Source: Comamonas sp. lk (lineage in GTDB: Bacteria > Pseudomonadota > Gammaproteobacteria > Burkholderiales > Burkholderiaceae_C). Taken from it: a stretch of DNA of 9,013 nucleotides. The position numbers and the translations under genes are program-made. Of the stretch, positions 6,278 through 9,013 are shown piece by piece. Every line of letters begins with the position of its first letter. Position 1 is the first letter of the stretch. The notes beneath the pieces are model-generated. The model ran no database searches, was not told the origin of the DNA, and saw only the letters and a list, made by a program, of their open reading frames with translations. The stretch covers positions 1 to 9,013 of the forward strand of contig CAMDKE010000096.1 of the NCBI GenBank assembly GCA_945901215.1, in the 5' to 3' direction.

Positions 6278-8497
6278 ATGCGCAAACACTGGTTGCGAAC
6301 GCTGGCGGGTTGGGCTCTGGTGGGGCTGTTCGCCGGCCACGTTGCCGCCTGGTGGAGCCTGCCCTTGCTCAACCCCATGGAGGCCTTGCTTTACGACTGG
6401 CGTATCAACCTTATCGCGCCGCGCAGCCTCGACGAGCGCATCGTGGTGGTCGACATTGACGAGAAAAGCCTGCAAGAGAAAGACCGTGGCGGCGAAGGCC
6501 GCTGGCCCTGGCGACGCGACCGCCTGGGCGCACTGGTAACCGATTTGTTTAACGATTACGGTGTTTCACTGGTCGCCTTGGACGTCATCCTGGCGGAAAA
6601 GGACGCATCCTCGGGCCTGGATATCCTGGAGCAACTCGCGCAAGGGGAACTCAAAGCCGACGCAGCATTTGCAACACAGCTCGAGCAGTTGCGCCCCCGC
6701 CTGGCTTTTGACCAGGTACTGGGTAAGTCCCTGCAAGCGGGTCCCGTGGTACTGGGGTACGCCTTTCACAACGGCTCACCCTCGCAACATGCGGGCTTGC
6801 CACCAGGCATAGATCCGGCGGCTTGGGGACTGTCCGGCGTGCGGGCGCAATCGTTTCCGGGTTATGCCGGTCTGCTGCCCGAGCTACAAGCCCATGCCGC
6901 AGGCGCAGGCCATATCAACCCCTTGCGTGATGAAGATGGCATAACCCGACGCGTACCCCTGCTGGTGGAGCATGGTGGGCGCTACTACCCCTCGCTGGGT
7001 GTAGCCGTGGTACAGGTACTGACCGGGTCTGAGCCGCTGGGTGTGGTCAGCGCCGACTACGGCCAAGGCGGGAGGCGGGTGGAAAAAATCACCGTAGGTG
7101 GCATGGAGGCGCCGGTGGACGGCGCGCTCAACGCCTTGGTGCCCTTTCGCGGCCCGGCGCATAGCTTTGCCTATGTATCGGCCGTGGACGTGCTACAGGG
7201 TCGTGTACCCAAGGAACAACTGGCCAACCGCATCGTGTTGATCGGCACCTCGGCGGCGGGCCTGGCCGACCTCGTGACTACGCCCACCGGTGTTAGCTTT
7301 CCTGGCGTAGAGGTGCACGCGAATCTGATTACGGCCTTGCTCGACGGGCGCCTGTTGCAGGCACCGGCCTATGCACAGGGCTTGGAATTACTCGGGGTTG
7401 TGGTTGTGGGTGCGCTCATGGTGCTGGGCGGCGCCAGGCTCAAACCGGGCCGCACCATTGCCTTGTTTGTGGCGTGCCTGGTGGCTACCATGGCATTGGC
7501 GATGGGCTTGTTGCAGGCCCAGCAGCTCATGCTGCCCCTGGCTGCGCCGCTGGCCTGCCTGGTGGCATGTTTTGGCTTGCAAATGGGCTATGGCTATTTT
7601 GTCGAAGCACGCGGCAAACGGCACATGTCGGCGCTGTTTGCCCACTACGTACCACCCGAGTTGGTCGAAAAAATGGCCGAAAACCCCGAGTCATTCACCA
7701 TGTCGCCGATCGAGCGCGAGTTAACGGTGTTGTTTGCCGATGTACGGGATTTCACCTCGATTTCCGAGAATCTCAGCCCCAACGCGCTGGCCGAGCTCAT
7801 CAATGCCTACCTCACCGCCATGAGCGAAGTCATACGTGATGGCCACCATGGCACTCTGGACAAATACATTGGCGACGCCGTCATGGCTTTTTGGGGCGCA
7901 CCGGTTTCCGACGCCCAGCATGCCCACAACGCCGCCTGCGCAGCACTGGCCATGCAGGAAGCCGCCAAAGCGCTCAACCGAGACTTCCAGGCCAAGGGTT
8001 GGCCCACCTTGCACATTGGCATTGGACTGAACTCAGGGCTGATGCGCGTGGGGGATATGGGGTCCAAAATCCGCAGGGCCTACACGGTCATGGGAGACGC
8101 GGTGAACCTGGGCGCTCGCCTGGAAGGTTTAACCAAAATCTACGGTGTGGGTATTTTGATTGGCGAAAACACCCGCACCTTGCTACCGAACTGGACCTGC
8201 CGCGAAGTAGACACCGTACGCGTTAAAGGCAAGGACCAGGCGATTGCCATTTATGAGCCTGTGGGTAAAACGGCCGAGATCGGGCCTACTATGGCGCTGG
8301 AGTTGACGCACTGGAAACAAGCACTGACTGCGTACCGCGCACAAGACTGGAGTGGGGCGGCGACTTTGCTGGGGCAACTGACCCAGGCCTACCCGGAACA
8401 ACGCCTCTACCACTTGTTCGCCCAGCGGGTGGGTCTGTTTAGCGCCAAGCCTCCAGCACCAGACTGGGATGGTGCGAGCAATTTCGACAGCAAGTAG
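6278..8497 (+). CDS. CHASE2-domain class III adenylate cyclase
   Basis: A 739-residue membrane signalling enzyme. An N-terminal anchor helix (about 7-28) is followed by a large periplasmic CHASE2 sensor (about 30-365; 'LLYDWRINLIAPRSLDERIVVVDID' region, 'ANRIVLIGTSA', 'FPGVEVHANLITALLDG'). Three membrane helices follow (about 369-386, 392-412, 418-442), then a cytoplasmic class III cyclase domain (about 475-662). Catalytic residues are all present: metal-binding D488 ('FADVRDF') and D533 ('KYIGDAVMAFWG'), adenine-selecting K529 and T603, and transition-state N610 and R614 ('VNLGARLEG'). The K/T pair and their spacing match class IIIb adenylate cyclases, so ATP to cAMP is the likely reaction. 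A C-terminal tail (about 670-720, 'WKQALTAYRAQDWSGAATLLGQL') looks like one TPR-like helical hairpin, common in this architecture. The start ATG lacks an obvious Shine-Dalgarno sequence and probably relies on translation of the FecR gene just upstream. Confidence 0.93.
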   Translation: MRKHWLRTLAGWALVGLFAGHVAAWWSLPLLNPMEALLYDWRINLIAPRSLDERIVVVDIDEKSLQEKDRGGEGRWPWRRDRLGALVTDLFNDYGVSLVALDVILAEKDASSGLDILEQLAQGELKADAAFATQLEQLRPRLAFDQVLGKSLQAGPVVLGYAFHNGSPSQHAGLPPGIDPAAWGLSGVRAQSFPGYAGLLPELQAHAAGAGHINPLRDEDGITRRVPLLVEHGGRYYPSLGVAVVQVLTGSEPLGVVSADYGQGGRRVEKITVGGMEAPVDGALNALVPFRGPAHSFAYVSAVDVLQGRVPKEQLANRIVLIGTSAAGLADLVTTPTGVSFPGVEVHANLITALLDGRLLQAPAYAQGLELLGVVVVGALMVLGGARLKPGRTIALFVACLVATMALAMGLLQAQQLMLPLAAPLACLVACFGLQMGYGYFVEARGKRHMSALFAHYVPPELVEKMAENPESFTMSPIERELTVLFADVRDFTSISENLSPNALAELINAYLTAMSEVIRDGHHGTLDKYIGDAVMAFWGAPVSDAQHAHNAACAALAMQEAAKALNRDFQAKGWPTLHIGIGLNSGLMRVGDMGSKIRRAYTVMGDAVNLGARLEGLTKIYGVGILIGENTRTLLPNWTCREVDTVRVKGKDQAIAIYEPVGKTAEIGPTMALELTHWKQALTAYRAQDWSGAATLLGQLTQAYPEQRLYHLFAQRVGLFSAKPPAPDWDGASNFDSK

Positions 8498-8506
8498 TCG
8501 CCATCG

Positions 8507-8526
8507 CGCCTGCTGGCTGGCAGGCG
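8507..8526. terminator. Hairpin between the convergent cyclase and ntrC genes
   Basis: CGCCTGC (8507-8513) pairs exactly with GCAGGCG (8520-8526) around a six-base TGGCTG loop. It lies in the 37-base gap between the two stop codons, where a bidirectional terminator is expected. Neither strand has a T tract directly after the stem, so termination strength is doubtful. Confidence 0.4.
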
Positions 8527-8534
8527 GTTGGGAA

Positions 8535-9013
8535 TTAGCCCTCTTCGGGCAGCAGGTGCATTTTTTTATCCAGGCCAAGCTCCTGGATTTTTCGGGTGAT
8601 GGTGTTGCGCCCTATGCCCAGTTTATTGGCCGCCTCGATGCGCCGCCCGCGCGTGTTATTGAGGGCCGCCTGAATCAGCCGGGCCTCAAAGCGGCGTGTC
8701 AAGGCGTCCCAGACATCGCCATGGCCGCTTCGCAAGAGCAGCATCGCCTCGTCTTCGAGTTCAAGCTCCCAGCCCGTGAGGGGCGCTTGCGGCGACAAGG
8801 CTGCGAGTTGGTCTTGCGGCCAGGCCAGATCCGGTTCCTCGGGAAGGGTTGCGCTGGGCTCCTGGACCACTGCGTCGGCGGAGCCGGACATTAGCGATGA
8901 CGACAATGAGCTAAACGTCGCGGCGGCGCCAACATGGAAAGTGTCCGTTGCCTGAACGACCTTGGAAATACCGAATTCGGGCGGCAGGTCTTTTGGTTCG
9001 ATGACTTGGGCCG
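8535..9013 (-). CDS. ntrC: NtrC nitrogen response regulator, C-terminal part (5' end outside the window)
   Basis: The minus-strand frame enters from the right edge and ends with TAA at 8537-8535, giving 158 visible residues. It begins in the last part of the sigma54-interacting AAA+ domain ('AQVIEPKDLPPEFG'), passes through a Ser/Pro/Glu-rich linker and reaches the segment 'DVWDALTRRFEARLIQAAL'. It ends in a Fis-type helix-turn-helix ('TRGRRIEAANKLGIGRNTIT', then 'RKIQELGLDKK'). This tail is characteristic of NtrC (NR-I), which binds DNA upstream of sigma54 promoters and activates glutamine synthetase and other nitrogen-scavenging genes when phosphorylated by NtrB. The receiver and most of the AAA+ domain must lie to the right, probably with glnA-ntrB further upstream (inference). 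A TTG inside the linker (8906-8904) is not a real start because the conserved reading continues upstream of it. Confidence 0.93.
   Translation of the reverse strand, partial: AQVIEPKDLPPEFGISKVVQATDTFHVGAAATFSSLSSSLMSGSADAVVQEPSATLPEEPDLAWPQDQLAALSPQAPLTGWELELEDEAMLLLRSGHGDVWDALTRRFEARLIQAALNNTRGRRIEAANKLGIGRNTITRKIQELGLDKKMHLLPEEG
8568..8592 (+). terminator. Intrinsic-terminator-like hairpin for the cyclase transcript, inside the 3' end of ntrC
   Basis: On the plus strand ATCCAGG (8568-8574) and CCTGGAT (8582-8588) form a perfect 7-bp stem with a seven-base loop, followed immediately by TTTTT (8588-8592). It lies 71 bases after the cyclase stop codon and overlaps the ntrC codons for the KIQELGLDK segment. 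On the minus strand the stem is followed by A residues, so it would act only on the plus-strand transcript. The stem is only moderately GC-rich, so efficiency is uncertain. Confidence 0.4.

Overview
The window looks like a chromosomal segment of a GC-rich betaproteobacterium. The best fit is the order Burkholderiales, family Comamonadaceae or a relative such as Rhodoferax, Polaromonas or Curvibacter. This placement rests on the type of NtrC tail, the BrkB/YihY and DUF2069 proteins, the ThyA sequence and the FecR plus CHASE2-cyclase pair. It comes from recognising families, not from a database search. I see no insertion sequence, phage gene, CRISPR array, tRNA or rRNA. Gene density is very high and no gap exceeds about 110 bases.

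Layout: (1) 1-948, minus strand: 5' part of a YihY/BrkB-family inner-membrane protein that runs off the left edge. (2) 970-5021, plus strand: a compact five-gene chain in which each stop codon overlaps or nearly touches the next start. Its members are a small DUF2069 membrane protein, a GlcD/D-2-hydroxyglutarate-dehydrogenase-type FAD enzyme, thymidylate synthase (thyA), dihydrofolate reductase (folA) and an exonuclease III-type AP endonuclease (xthA). (3) 5022-5127: the only real intergenic gap, holding a GC-rich hairpin and a good ribosome binding site. (4) 5128-8497, plus strand: a two-gene unit of an exported FecR-domain protein followed 10 bases later by a CHASE2-class III adenylate cyclase. 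(5) 8535-9013, minus strand: the 3' part of ntrC, convergent with the cyclase gene.

How the genes fit together: thyA and folA form the classical dTMP cycle, since ThyA makes dTMP and dihydrofolate and FolA regenerates tetrahydrofolate. XthA in the same chain repairs abasic sites, the lesion that follows uracil incorporation when dTMP is short. The DUF2069 and FAD-enzyme genes have no obvious link to that pathway. FecR and the cyclase look like an envelope-sensing second-messenger unit: both proteins expose their sensory parts to the periplasm, and the cyclase has all the catalytic residues expected for making cAMP. NtrC belongs to the separate nitrogen-control locus.

I did not find a convincingly new system. 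The least explained parts are the FecR/CHASE2-cyclase pair with its unassigned FecR C-terminal module, the divergent yihY/DUF2069 start region, a perfect 9-bp-arm palindrome inside yihY, and a plus-strand terminator-like hairpin inside the 3' end of ntrC.
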